Part shown: piece after piece, positions 24,352 to 32,568 of the stretch
How the letters are laid out: every line of letters begins with the position of its first letter
How positions within the stretch are numbered: position 1 is the stretch's first letter
Source of the DNA: Deltaproteobacteria bacterium
GTDB taxonomy: Bacteria; Myxococcota_A; UBA9160; UBA6930
Assembly (NCBI GenBank): GCA_029261795.1
Contig: JAJDAP010000036.1
Span: forward strand, 1 to 33,999
Length of the DNA: 33,999 bases
Reading direction: 5' to 3'
Made by a program: the position numbers and the translations under genes
The notes under the pieces: generated by a model
Databases searched by the model: none
What the model was told of the DNA's origin: nothing
What the model saw: only the letters and a program-made list of their open reading frames with translations

Positions 24352-25581
24352 CTAGACGCGCTCGATGATGGTTGCGGTTCCCATGCCGCCGCCGGTGCAC
24401 ATCGTCACCAGGCCGGTGGATTTGTCCTGGCGTTCGAGCTCGTCGAGCAACGTCCCGATCAACATGCCGCCAGTGGCCCCGATTGGGTGGCCTAACGCCA
24501 TCGCTCCGCCGTTGACGTTGCACTTTTCCCAGGGCACGTCGGTGTCCTTGAGGAACTTCAATACGACGGCGGCGAAGGCCTCGTTGACTTCGAACAGGTC
24601 GATGTCGTCGAAGCTCATGCCCGCGCGTTCGAGACACTTCTTGGCTGCCGGGCCCGGGGCCGTCAGCATGATCACGGGCTCGGTGCCGGCGACCGCGGTC
24701 ATCGTCACCTTGGCGCGTGGTTTCATGCCATGGGCCTTGGCGTAGGCAGGCGAGGCGACGAGAACGGCGGAGGCGCCATCGACGACACCCGACGAGTTGC
24801 CCGCATGGTGGACGTGGTGGATCTCGCCCTGGTCCGGGTAGGCGAGAAGCGCCGTTTCATCGATGGTACGGTCGGCGCCTTCAGGCTTGTGGCCGCCCAT
24901 CGCCTCGAAGCTCGGTGTTAGTTGGGCCAGGCTTTCGAGCGTGGTGCCAGGCCTCGGGAACTCGTCGCGGTCGAGTGCCAGCGTGCCGTCGTCGTGGTGG
25001 ATCGGAATCAATGCCTGTTCGAAGCGGCCGTCCTTGATGGCCGCCGCTGCGCGGTCTTGGCTGTCGACGCCGAGGCGATCGCACTCCTCTCGGCTGAAGC
25101 CCTCCACCGTGGCGATCAGGTCGGCCGAGATGCCCTGGCCCACCATGTCGTACTGGGCCCGCAGGTGCGCGTTGTTCGCGGTGAAACCGTCGACGTGCAT
25201 CGGCGCCGGCCGCGACATCGATTCGACGCCACCGGCGACGACGAGATCCTGGAAGCCTGCGCGCACGCCGCTGGCAGCGAAGTTCACCGCCTGCTGGCCG
25301 GACCCACAGAAGCGGTTGAGCGTGACGCCGGGGGCATCGAGATCCCAGCCGGCGTCGAGGGCGGCCATGCGTGCGATATCCATCGAGTGGTCGCCGCTGC
25401 CAGCGCCGCAGCCCATTACGACGTCGTCGACGTCGGCGGTATCGAAGCCGTTGCGGTCCTTCAGGCCGTTCAGGACCTGGGCCAGGATGCGCTGCGGGTG
25501 CACCTCGTGCAGAGATCCGGTCTGCTTGCCCTTGCCTCGCGGCGAACGGACGGCGTCGATGATCCAGGCTTCGGAATCCAT
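24352..25581 (-). CDS. Acetyl-CoA C-acyltransferase (thiolase)
   Basis: This is a 409-residue thiolase with all catalytic residues: Cys92 in NRFCGSGQQAV, His365 in GGAMALGHPIGATGG and Cys395 in TMCTGGGMG. ATG 25581 has CAGGAGA upstream. The N-terminus EAWIIDAVRSPRGKGKQTG is typical of degradative beta-ketothiolases, which cleave 3-oxoacyl-CoA with CoA in beta-oxidation; the biosynthetic direction is also possible. It leads the lipid operon with the hydrolase and FATP-type synthetase and is divergent from the flavin dehydrogenase at 25741. Confidence 0.92.
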   Translation of the reverse strand: MDSEAWIIDAVRSPRGKGKQTGSLHEVHPQRILAQVLNGLKDRNGFDTADVDDVVMGCGAGSGDHSMDIARMAALDAGWDLDAPGVTLNRFCGSGQQAVNFAASGVRAGFQDLVVAGGVESMSRPAPMHVDGFTANNAHLRAQYDMVGQGISADLIATVEGFSREECDRLGVDSQDRAAAAIKDGRFEQALIPIHHDDGTLALDRDEFPRPGTTLESLAQLTPSFEAMGGHKPEGADRTIDETALLAYPDQGEIHHVHHAGNSSGVVDGASAVLVASPAYAKAHGMKPRAKVTMTAVAGTEPVIMLTAPGPAAKKCLERAGMSFDDIDLFEVNEAFAAVVLKFLKDTDVPWEKCNVNGGAMALGHPIGATGGMLIGTLLDELERQDKSTGLVTMCTGGGMGTATIIERV

Positions 25582-25740
25582 GATGGGGTCTCCTGCGGTT
25601 TTCGAAGCCGGGAGTCTACTGGAGATCATCGAGCCGACGATCCACGCCCCCCACGCCCCCCACGTCCCCGGTAGGCCGGCGGAGAGCGGCGACTCGGGGT
25701 TAGAATGCTCGATCCACGCCAGCCGCCGAGGGGTTCCGAG

Positions 25741-27189
25741 ATGAGCAGCGATTACAGCGTCGTCGACGTCAGCGAGATTTCGGGTTTCGACGAGGAGGCC
25801 GATGTCGTCGTGGTCGGCCTCGGATCGGCAGGAACTTGTGCCGCCATCGAAGCGCGCGAGGCGGGTGCCGACGTGCTCGTACTCGAACGCGCGAGTGGCG
25901 GCGGCGGCACTACGATGTCGGCAGCCGGCCACTTCTACCTCGGGGGTGGTACGCGGGTACAGAAGGCCATGGGGATTGAAGACGACGTCGAGGACATGTT
26001 CAAGTACCTGATGGCGGTCACACCGGAGCCCGACGAGAAGAAGATCCGGCTCTATTGCGACGAAAGCGTGTCCCATTTCGATTGGCTGGTCGCGCAGGGC
26101 GTCCCCTTCGAAGACAGCTGGCACCGCGAGAAGAACGTGGTGCAGATGACCACCGAGTGCTTGATCGAATCCGGCAACGAAGCGGCGCATCCGTTCGTCG
26201 AGATCGCGAAGCCGGCACCGCGCGGCCACAAGGTCGCGATGGAGGGCGAAGCCGGCGGCCCGAAGCTGATCGAGAAGCTCGTCGAGAAATGCCAGGCCTT
26301 GGGTGTCCGGATCTCCGTGGATTCCGCTGTTCGCGTGCTAGTTCGCGATGGCGAGCGGATCGTGGGCGTCCGCTACAGGACCGTCGAGGGAGAGCGCGCC
26401 GTGCGCGCGCACAAGGGCGTGATCCTGGCTGCGGGTCAGTTCGGCATGAACGAAGAGATGGTGAAGGCCCACTGCAAGAACCTCTCGGACGACCGGATCG
26501 AGAAGCAGGGTTCCGCCTACGACGACGGCGCCGGGCATCAGCTGGGGGCAGCCGCCGGGGGCATCAACGATCACATGGACGGCAACCTCGTGACGACGCC
26601 GTTCTACCCGCCGCAGGATCTGATCAAGGGGATCATCGTCAACAAGCACGGCAGGCGTTTCGTGAACGAGGATTCCTATCACTCGAAGACGAGCATCATG
26701 TGCCTCGAGCAGCCGGATGGGGAGGCCTACCTGATCGCGGACGATTCGTTCTTCGCGCGCCCGCTATTCGGTTGGCAGGAACTGATCAATGCCTGGGAAA
26801 CCGTCGAAGAGATGGAGGTCGAGTTGGGCATCGCCGAAGGTGCGCTCCAGAAGACCGTGGCGGACTTCAACGAACACGCCGCGAAGGGCGAGGACCCCGA
26901 ATTTCACAAATCACCGAAGTGGCTGACGCCGCTGGTGAACCCGCCCTACGCGGCACTCGACTTGCGCGTGGGGCACGCCAAGTACGTGGGCTTCCCGCTC
27001 GGCGGCTTGCGCGTGACGGTGGACGCCGAAGTGCTGCGCCCCGACGGAACCACGATTCCCGGGCTCTACGCCGCCGGCGGTTGCGCCTCGAACATCGCCC
27101 AGGATGGCCTCGGGTACTCGAGCGGCACCTGTATCGGAGAGGCGACGTTCTTCGGTCGTCGTGCGGGAAGACACGTCGCTGCGGCATGA
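25741..27189 (+). CDS. FAD-dependent oxidoreductase (fumarate reductase/ketosteroid dehydrogenase-like)
   Basis: ATG 25741 gives 482 residues. The FAD Rossmann motif VVVGLGSAGTCAAIEA (24-39) ends in LER (Glu49). GKVILAAGQFG-type sequence, VNKHGRRFVNEDSYH and the C-terminal GLYAAGGCASNIAQDGLGYSSG are characteristic of the flavoprotein family that includes fumarate reductase-like and 3-ketosteroid-delta-1 dehydrogenase-like enzymes. At 482 residues it is shorter than KstD, so the reaction (alkene reduction or C-C desaturation) is undecided. A -10-like TAGAAT lies about 35 bases upstream. The neighbouring thiolase and ligase genes favour a lipid or steroid-like substrate. Confidence 0.86.
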   Translation: MSSDYSVVDVSEISGFDEEADVVVVGLGSAGTCAAIEAREAGADVLVLERASGGGGTTMSAAGHFYLGGGTRVQKAMGIEDDVEDMFKYLMAVTPEPDEKKIRLYCDESVSHFDWLVAQGVPFEDSWHREKNVVQMTTECLIESGNEAAHPFVEIAKPAPRGHKVAMEGEAGGPKLIEKLVEKCQALGVRISVDSAVRVLVRDGERIVGVRYRTVEGERAVRAHKGVILAAGQFGMNEEMVKAHCKNLSDDRIEKQGSAYDDGAGHQLGAAAGGINDHMDGNLVTTPFYPPQDLIKGIIVNKHGRRFVNEDSYHSKTSIMCLEQPDGEAYLIADDSFFARPLFGWQELINAWETVEEMEVELGIAEGALQKTVADFNEHAAKGEDPEFHKSPKWLTPLVNPPYAALDLRVGHAKYVGFPLGGLRVTVDAEVLRPDGTTIPGLYAAGGCASNIAQDGLGYSSGTCIGEATFFGRRAGRHVAAA

Positions 27190-27211
27190 TTTCCCGGGTA
27201 GGAGGGCCCCG

Positions 27212-28393
27212 TCAGGCGAGCGTCTCGAGGACGGCCTGCCCGAGTTCCTGGTACTGCTCGGCCCGGTTGTAGACGTTGCAACAAGGGCGGATCAGCCACT
27301 CGCCATTCCATTCGAAGCAGGGCACCTCGACGGGCAGCTCACCGCGCAGCGCCTCCAAGAAGGCCGCGGGCGACGGGAAACGCTCGCGCGCGCGAGCCGG
27401 AAGCCGCAATGCAGCCATCGAGCCGAGCATCGACCCATCGAGGGGCGAGAGCGCTTCGACCTCCCAGCACTGGCATAACATCCGCTGGACCCAGGTAGCG
27501 AGCGCACGATTGTGGGAGCGGATCGCCGGCCAGCCGCCGGGGCCGGCAAGTTCGCCAGCGATGGCCACCGCATCCGCCGCCGTGAGCCATGGGCTGATGT
27601 CGCGCGAGCCCTGCCATTCGAACTCAGTGGCCAGGCCCAGACCGACGTTGTGGCTCACCACGTGGGGGTGGATCTCGGGCTGGCGCTCCGGATGCACCCA
27701 GAGCAGGCCGGCACCCATCGGAGCACCGAGCCATTTGTGGAGATTCGCCGCGTAGAAGGGAACCCCGAGCGCGGCGATATCGAGATCCAACATTCCCGGG
27801 GCATGAGCGCCGTCGACCAGAACGTCGACGCCGCGGGCGGCACAGTTTGCCGCGATCCGCTCGACGGGCAGCCGCAGGCCGGTCGGCGAGGTGACGTGGG
27901 AGACCAGGACCAGCCGGCTCCGGGGAGACAATGCCTCGGCGAGGGTGGCCTCGACGCCGGCTGTGGTGGCTGGAACCGCAAGGGGCACCTCGCGCAGCGT
28001 TGCGCCGGAGCCAGCCAAGATGTGGCGGACCGCCTGGCGCACGCCGTTGTAGACGTGGTCCGTGGTCAGGACCTCGTCGCCCGGCTCGAAGCGGAGGGAG
28101 CGGAGGACGGTGGCCACGGAGTCGGTGGCATTGGACGTGAAACCGAAATCCGCCTGGTTCATTCCGAGGAAACTGCCGAGTTTCAGCCGCGCGGCCCGGA
28201 GCAGGGCGGGACCCTCACGATCGAGAAACGCCAGGGGCTGCGCCTCGAAGCGATCCTGATAGGCACGCTGGGCCAGGGCGACGCGGCGGAGCCGCGCGCC
28301 GAAGGAGCCGTGGTTGAGGAACCGGGTCTTCTCATCGAGCAGCCACTCGGTGGGAGACGCGATCGCGGTCGCGAGCGGCAGCGGAGCATTCAT
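27212..28393 (-). CDS. Class V aminotransferase (isopenicillin-N-epimerase-like)
   Basis: The 393-residue fold-type I PLP protein contains FLNHGSFGA (25-33), the PLP-binding Asp194 and His197 in VDGAHAPG, and Schiff-base Lys220 in AANLHKWLGAP. The opening LNHGSFGA and the FEWQGSRDISPWL block are the trademark of the isopenicillin-N-epimerase/CefD-like group, which in most bacteria are desulfurase- or epimerase-like enzymes with undefined substrates. Lack of antibiotic biosynthesis genes makes CefD itself unlikely. It follows the amidohydrolase by 104 bases on the same strand and may be co-transcribed. Confidence 0.88.
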   Translation of the reverse strand: MNAPLPLATAIASPTEWLLDEKTRFLNHGSFGARLRRVALAQRAYQDRFEAQPLAFLDREGPALLRAARLKLGSFLGMNQADFGFTSNATDSVATVLRSLRFEPGDEVLTTDHVYNGVRQAVRHILAGSGATLREVPLAVPATTAGVEATLAEALSPRSRLVLVSHVTSPTGLRLPVERIAANCAARGVDVLVDGAHAPGMLDLDIAALGVPFYAANLHKWLGAPMGAGLLWVHPERQPEIHPHVVSHNVGLGLATEFEWQGSRDISPWLTAADAVAIAGELAGPGGWPAIRSHNRALATWVQRMLCQCWEVEALSPLDGSMLGSMAALRLPARARERFPSPAAFLEALRGELPVEVPCFEWNGEWLIRPCCNVYNRAEQYQELGQAVLETLA

Positions 28394-28497
28394 GGCGCGA
28401 ATGCTATGCGTTGGTGCGCGCGCGCGAACTCCGACAATCCAAGCTTCATTGGCCCGGCACCGGCCGGACGCCCTCGGGACAAGCCCCGCAAGGGCGG

Positions 28498-29667
28498 CTA
28501 CTGGATGCCGTAGAGCTTCGCGGCGTTGCTGTGCAGGATCTTCTCGACGGTTTCTTCGGCCACGCCGGCGAACGCCTGCTCCGCGTAATCCGCCGGACGC
28601 TGGGTGAAGCCTTCTTCGAGCCCCGGGTGCTGGCAGGTCGGGTGCGGGAAGTCGGTCTCCCAGAGCAGGTTGTCCGGGAACTGCTCGAAGGCGCCCTTGA
28701 GCCCCTTCTGCTCGAACCAGAAGCAGCCGTAGATCTGGCGACGGAAGTACTCGCTCGGCAGCAGATCCATCTCCGGGTGTTCCTTGCGAACCTGGGCGTT
28801 GGTCCACTGCCAGTCCGCGGCTTCGAGGAACGCCTGGATCCAGCCGACACCGCTTTCCACGGAGACCAGATCCAGGTCCGGGAAGCGGTGGCAGACGCCG
28901 CCGAAGATCAGGTCGGCGATGCACTTCGTGTTGTCCATGAAGATGAGCGACGAGATCCGGGCGAAGTTGCGACGGGTGCCGAGGCCGGCGGTATCCGTCA
29001 TCAGGTCCGACACGTCGCCGGCCCCGATGTGAAAGCTGATCGACAGATCGACTTCGTTGGTCGCCGCCCAGAATGGATCCCAGTGCGGGTCGCACAGGGC
29101 GGGTTGATCGAAAGCGCGCGGGTCCGAGCAGGCCAGGATCGCCCGGTGGCCGATCGAGGCGGCGCGGTGCACTTCCTTGACGCACTCATTCACGTCCCAG
29201 AACGGCATCGCGGCAACCGGCACCAGGCGGTTCGAATCGGCACTGCACCACTCGACGAGGAAATCGTTGTAGGCGCGCACGCATTCGAGCATCAGCTCCG
29301 GTTCGCCGAGCTTGAGGAAGCCGCCGCTCCCGAAGCCGCCCACGTTGGGGTAGAGCACCTGGGCGTAGATGCCTTCCGCATCCATGTGCGCTAGACGCTC
29401 CTTCGCATCGAACGAACTCTTCGGGATGTCGTCGTAGCCGAGCGGCGAATCCGGGAACGAGCCATTGAAGCCCGCCATCGTGGTCCAACCCGGACCGCTG
29501 GTCGGCGTATCGCGGATGAACCAGATGTCGCGGCCGTCGATCCGCTTCACGTGGGGCACGGCATCGCCCCATTTGCTCGATACGCGGGCCGTCCAGACGT
29601 CCGGCGGCTCGGTGATGTGGGTATCCGTATCGATGGCGCGGACCCGGTCGAAAATGCGCTGGCTCAT
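28498..29667 (-). CDS. Amidohydrolase family 2 metal-dependent hydrolase
   Basis: ATG 29667 sits behind GAGGAGG and gives 389 residues. It shows the amidohydrolase 2 metal-binding start DTDTHITEPPDVW (Asp15, His17), the mid-barrel SISFHIGAGD and the late ETDFPHPTCQHPG. Members include decarboxylases (ACMSD-like) and hydrolases of small aromatic or lipid-derived metabolites; the substrate is unknown. The long hydrophobic-aromatic insert typical of such environmental members is present. It is divergent from the 2-oxoglutarate oxygenase at 29739 over a 71-bp gap. Confidence 0.88.
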   Translation of the reverse strand: MSQRIFDRVRAIDTDTHITEPPDVWTARVSSKWGDAVPHVKRIDGRDIWFIRDTPTSGPGWTTMAGFNGSFPDSPLGYDDIPKSSFDAKERLAHMDAEGIYAQVLYPNVGGFGSGGFLKLGEPELMLECVRAYNDFLVEWCSADSNRLVPVAAMPFWDVNECVKEVHRAASIGHRAILACSDPRAFDQPALCDPHWDPFWAATNEVDLSISFHIGAGDVSDLMTDTAGLGTRRNFARISSLIFMDNTKCIADLIFGGVCHRFPDLDLVSVESGVGWIQAFLEAADWQWTNAQVRKEHPEMDLLPSEYFRRQIYGCFWFEQKGLKGAFEQFPDNLLWETDFPHPTCQHPGLEEGFTQRPADYAEQAFAGVAEETVEKILHSNAAKLYGIQ

Positions 29668-29738
29668 GGGGGCCTCCTCGAAGTGCCGGGAGTCTAACGC
29701 GGCTCGTGAAGGAGTCCGTCCTGGGCCACACTCCTGGG

Positions 29739-30683
29739 ATGGACCTGGTTCCCACCATCGATATCGGCTGCCCGGCGACAGGTGAACTCGAAGGCGTGGA
29801 TGCAGCCTGCCGCGACCATGGTTTCTTCCTTCTCGAAGGTCATGGGCTCGACGCCCTGGTCGATCGGACCTGGCGCGAGACGCGGCGTCTGTTCGCTGCA
29901 CCAGTCGAAGTCAAGGCCGGAATCCGCCGAAGCGAGGAGCAACCGCTCGGTTACTACGATCGCGAACTGACCAAGCGCCGACGGGACTGCAAGGAGGTCT
30001 TCGACTACATGGAGCCGGACGGCGCCATCGGTCGGACGCGGAATCGTTGGCCCGATGCGCTGCCGGGCTTCCGCGAAACGCAGACCGAGTTCTTCGAAGC
30101 ATTCTCGGAGCTGGCCGCGCGGACGTTGCGCCTGGTGCACAGTGCACTGGGAGCATCCGACCAGGTTGCAGCGAACCACGCAGGCAGTCCGCTCACCAGC
30201 ACGGTTCGTTTGAACCACTACCCGGTGGACGATCCGGTTCCGATGGGCGAGCGCGCCGGCCTCGCCGAACTCGGTGAGACCGCCCTTGGCCATCACACGG
30301 ATCCGGGTGTGCTCACCTTGCTATTGCAGGACGAGACCGGCGGCCTGCAAGCGCATTCCCGAGACGATGGGTGGATCGACGTGCCGCCCCCGCCCGGCAC
30401 CATCGTGGTGAACCTGGCGGATTCGCTTCAGGTCTGGAGCAACGACCGATACCGCGCCGCCGTGCACCGGGTCGTCCCGATGACGAAGCGTGGGCGCTAC
30501 AGCATCCCTTATTTCTACAACCCTGAGCTCGACGCCGTGATCGAACCGATCTCGGAGCTCGGCGAGGAAGGCCCGCGCTATCGTCCCTTTACCTGGCGCG
30601 AATTCATCCAGGCCCGGGTCGACGACAACTACGCGGACCTCGGCGCAGAGGATACCCAGGCGAGCCACTTCAGGATCGCCTAG
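29739..30683 (+). CDS. Isopenicillin-N-synthase-like 2OG-Fe(II) oxygenase
   Basis: The 314-residue protein carries DACRDHGFFLLEGHGLD-type N-terminal sequence, iron ligands His186 and Asp188 in GHHTDPGVLTLL and His243 in RAAVHRV, and the 2OG-binding Arg253-x-Ser255 in GRYSIPYFYNP. ATG 29739 starts at the usual VPTIDIG; a GTG 33 bases earlier is in frame but without homologous sequence. Role: hydroxylation, desaturation or cyclisation of a small molecule. It opens a plus-strand operon; the SDR follows after 12 bases. Confidence 0.9.
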   Translation: MDLVPTIDIGCPATGELEGVDAACRDHGFFLLEGHGLDALVDRTWRETRRLFAAPVEVKAGIRRSEEQPLGYYDRELTKRRRDCKEVFDYMEPDGAIGRTRNRWPDALPGFRETQTEFFEAFSELAARTLRLVHSALGASDQVAANHAGSPLTSTVRLNHYPVDDPVPMGERAGLAELGETALGHHTDPGVLTLLLQDETGGLQAHSRDDGWIDVPPPPGTIVVNLADSLQVWSNDRYRAAVHRVVPMTKRGRYSIPYFYNPELDAVIEPISELGEEGPRYRPFTWREFIQARVDDNYADLGAEDTQASHFRIA

Positions 30684-30695
30684 CAAGGAGCCCCG

Positions 30696-31604
30696 ATGTC
30701 TGAATCCTTCACGGCCGCGAGCGTTCCGGATCAAGCTGGCAGAACCGTCCTCATTACAGGGGCCAACTCCGGGATCGGCTACGAGGCAGCACTGGTGCTC
30801 GCGGGCAAGGGCGCACGGGTACTGCTCGGTTGTCGTTCGGAGGAGCGCGGCACCAGGGCGCGAGATCAGATTCTCGCGGCGCAGCCGGGCGCTGACGTCG
30901 TCTTCGTTCCGATCGATCTCGGTAGCCTCGAGTCGGTTCGAGAGGCGGCCGCCCGCGTCGACAGCGAAGACCGATTGGACCTGCTGATCAACAACGCTGG
31001 GATCATGATTCCGCCGCGGCGCGAAACTGCCGATGGCTTCGAGTCGCAATTCGGTGTCAACCACCTCGGGCACTTCGCGCTGACGGGCCACCTGCTCGAG
31101 AAGCTCCGGGCTTCCGAGGGCGCTCGCATCGTCACCGTCAGCAGCAGCGCCCATCAATGGGGCAAGATCGATTTCGACGACATCCATGCGACGCGGCGTT
31201 ACAACCGCCAGTCCCGCTACGGCATGAGCAAGCTCGCGAATCTGTTGTTCACCTTCGAGCTTGCCAGACGACTCGAGGCGGGCCGGACGGGGCCGGTTGC
31301 CGTCGGGTGCCACCCCGGTGTCTCGGAAACCGAGCTGTCCCGCGAATTCCCGAAGTGGATGGATCTCGTCAAGCCGTTGTTGGCACCCTTCAGCCACGAT
31401 CCGCCGGAGGCGGCGTTGCCGACCTTGCGTGCGGCGACGGATCCCGCTGTGAGTGCGGGCGAGTATTACGGCCCCGGTGATTTCCTCGGGTTCACGGGCC
31501 CGCCGAAGTTGGTGAAGTCGAGCGGCGCCAGCCGCGATTCCAAGGTCGCGCGGCGACTCTGGGAGCTATCGATCGAGTTGACCGGCGTCGATCCCAAGAT
31601 CTAG
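30696..31604 (+). CDS. SDR-family oxidoreductase, retinol-dehydrogenase-like
   Basis: ATG 30696 follows AAGGAG closely. The 302 residues have TGANSGIG (21-28), INNAGIM (98-104), VNHLGHFALT, VSSSAHQWG with the catalytic Ser near 150, and Tyr175/Lys179 in YGMSKLAN. Length and the pattern RYGMSKLANLLFTFELARRL place it in the retinol/WW-domain-type SDR group, which oxidises or reduces lipophilic alcohols and ketones. It lies between the oxygenase and the alpha/beta hydrolase in one operon, as expected for stepwise modification of a shared substrate. Confidence 0.89.
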   Translation: MSESFTAASVPDQAGRTVLITGANSGIGYEAALVLAGKGARVLLGCRSEERGTRARDQILAAQPGADVVFVPIDLGSLESVREAAARVDSEDRLDLLINNAGIMIPPRRETADGFESQFGVNHLGHFALTGHLLEKLRASEGARIVTVSSSAHQWGKIDFDDIHATRRYNRQSRYGMSKLANLLFTFELARRLEAGRTGPVAVGCHPGVSETELSREFPKWMDLVKPLLAPFSHDPPEAALPTLRAATDPAVSAGEYYGPGDFLGFTGPPKLVKSSGASRDSKVARRLWELSIELTGVDPKI

Positions 31605-31650
31605 CGTGCGTCCGCGCGCGGCAAGCCGCGCATGGGAACTGGAGAACGCA

Positions 31651-32568
31651 TTGAAATCCGATGGAGGGCCCGCCACCTCGCCGGTGCGAGAAGAACCGAC
31701 CGAACATCGCATCCGGGTCTCCGGTGCCGAACTCGCGTTCTTCGAATGGGGAAGCCCGCATCGCGCGGCAGGGTCGATCCTGCTGGCCCACGCGACCGGG
31801 TTTCACGCACGTTGTTGGGACAACGTGGTAGCAAGGCTCGGGCCTCGTCACATCATCTCGGTCGATCAGCGCGGCCACGGTCGCAGCGAGAAGGTCGAAA
31901 TCACGGAATGGGGCGCCTTCGGGCAAGATCTCGCGGAGCTGGTACAGATGCTCGATCTTCGCTGCGTGGTCGGCGTGGGGCACTCGATGGGCGGGCACGC
32001 CATGGTCGACGCGGCGGCGCTGGCGAGCGGCCATTTCGAACGTCTGCTGTTGATCGACCCGGTGATCGCCTCGCCGGATGCCTATCGAGAGGGAGGCTGG
32101 GCGGTCCCAGGCGCTGGCGAGCTGCACCCGACGGCGAAGCGGAAGAACCACTTCGAATCGTCGGCGGAGATGATCGAACGCTTTCACGACCGGCACCCGT
32201 ACTCGCTATTCGAGCCCGCGGCGCTTCGCGACTACTGCCGCTTCGGATTGGTTCCGGCGCCCGATGGCGATGGCTTCGTACTCGGCTGTCCTCCCTCGAC
32301 CGAGGCCAGCATCTACATGACGAGCCGGACGAACCCGGGGATTCACGAGCGAGCGCGTTCGCTCGAGCTGCCGGTGACGATCCTGCGCGCCCCGCCGGCC
32401 GATTCGCGAGACATGATGGATTTTGCAGCTTCGCCGACCTGGCCGGAGTTGGTGCACGAGTTCCAGAACGGAGAAGACATCCTGGTGTCGCACCTCAGCC
32501 ATTTCATTCCGATGCAGGCCCCCGGGCTCGTGGCCGAGCTGATTCTGCGGGACCCCGTCGTCGGATGA
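31651..32568 (+). CDS. Alpha/beta hydrolase
   Basis: I place the start at TTG 31651, 6 nt behind GGAG; GTG 31606 is the alternative, directly after the SDR stop, but lacks a ribosome-binding site. The 305-residue protein has LAHATGFHARCWD (oxyanion region), VDQRGHGRS, nucleophile Ser112 in GVGHSMGGHA, and a late SHFIPMQ histidine. This is the usual lipase/epoxide-hydrolase/C-C hydrolase-like fold with undefined substrate. Its stop overlaps the next start as ATGA. Confidence 0.86.
   Translation: MKSDGGPATSPVREEPTEHRIRVSGAELAFFEWGSPHRAAGSILLAHATGFHARCWDNVVARLGPRHIISVDQRGHGRSEKVEITEWGAFGQDLAELVQMLDLRCVVGVGHSMGGHAMVDAAALASGHFERLLLIDPVIASPDAYREGGWAVPGAGELHPTAKRKNHFESSAEMIERFHDRHPYSLFEPAALRDYCRFGLVPAPDGDGFVLGCPPSTEASIYMTSRTNPGIHERARSLELPVTILRAPPADSRDMMDFAASPTWPELVHEFQNGEDILVSHLSHFIPMQAPGLVAELILRDPVVG

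Noticed and set aside
25643..25664. Tandem CACGCCCCCC repeat between the thiolase and flavin dehydrogenase genes
   Set aside because: Only two units and no spacers; a simple C-rich slippage tract, not a CRISPR or regulatory array.
27212..30683. Beta-lactam biosynthesis cluster (CefD-like aminotransferase plus IPNS-like oxygenase)
   Set aside because: Both names reflect broad families; no peptide synthetase or other beta-lactam gene is present, and the genes are on opposite strands with an amidohydrolase between.
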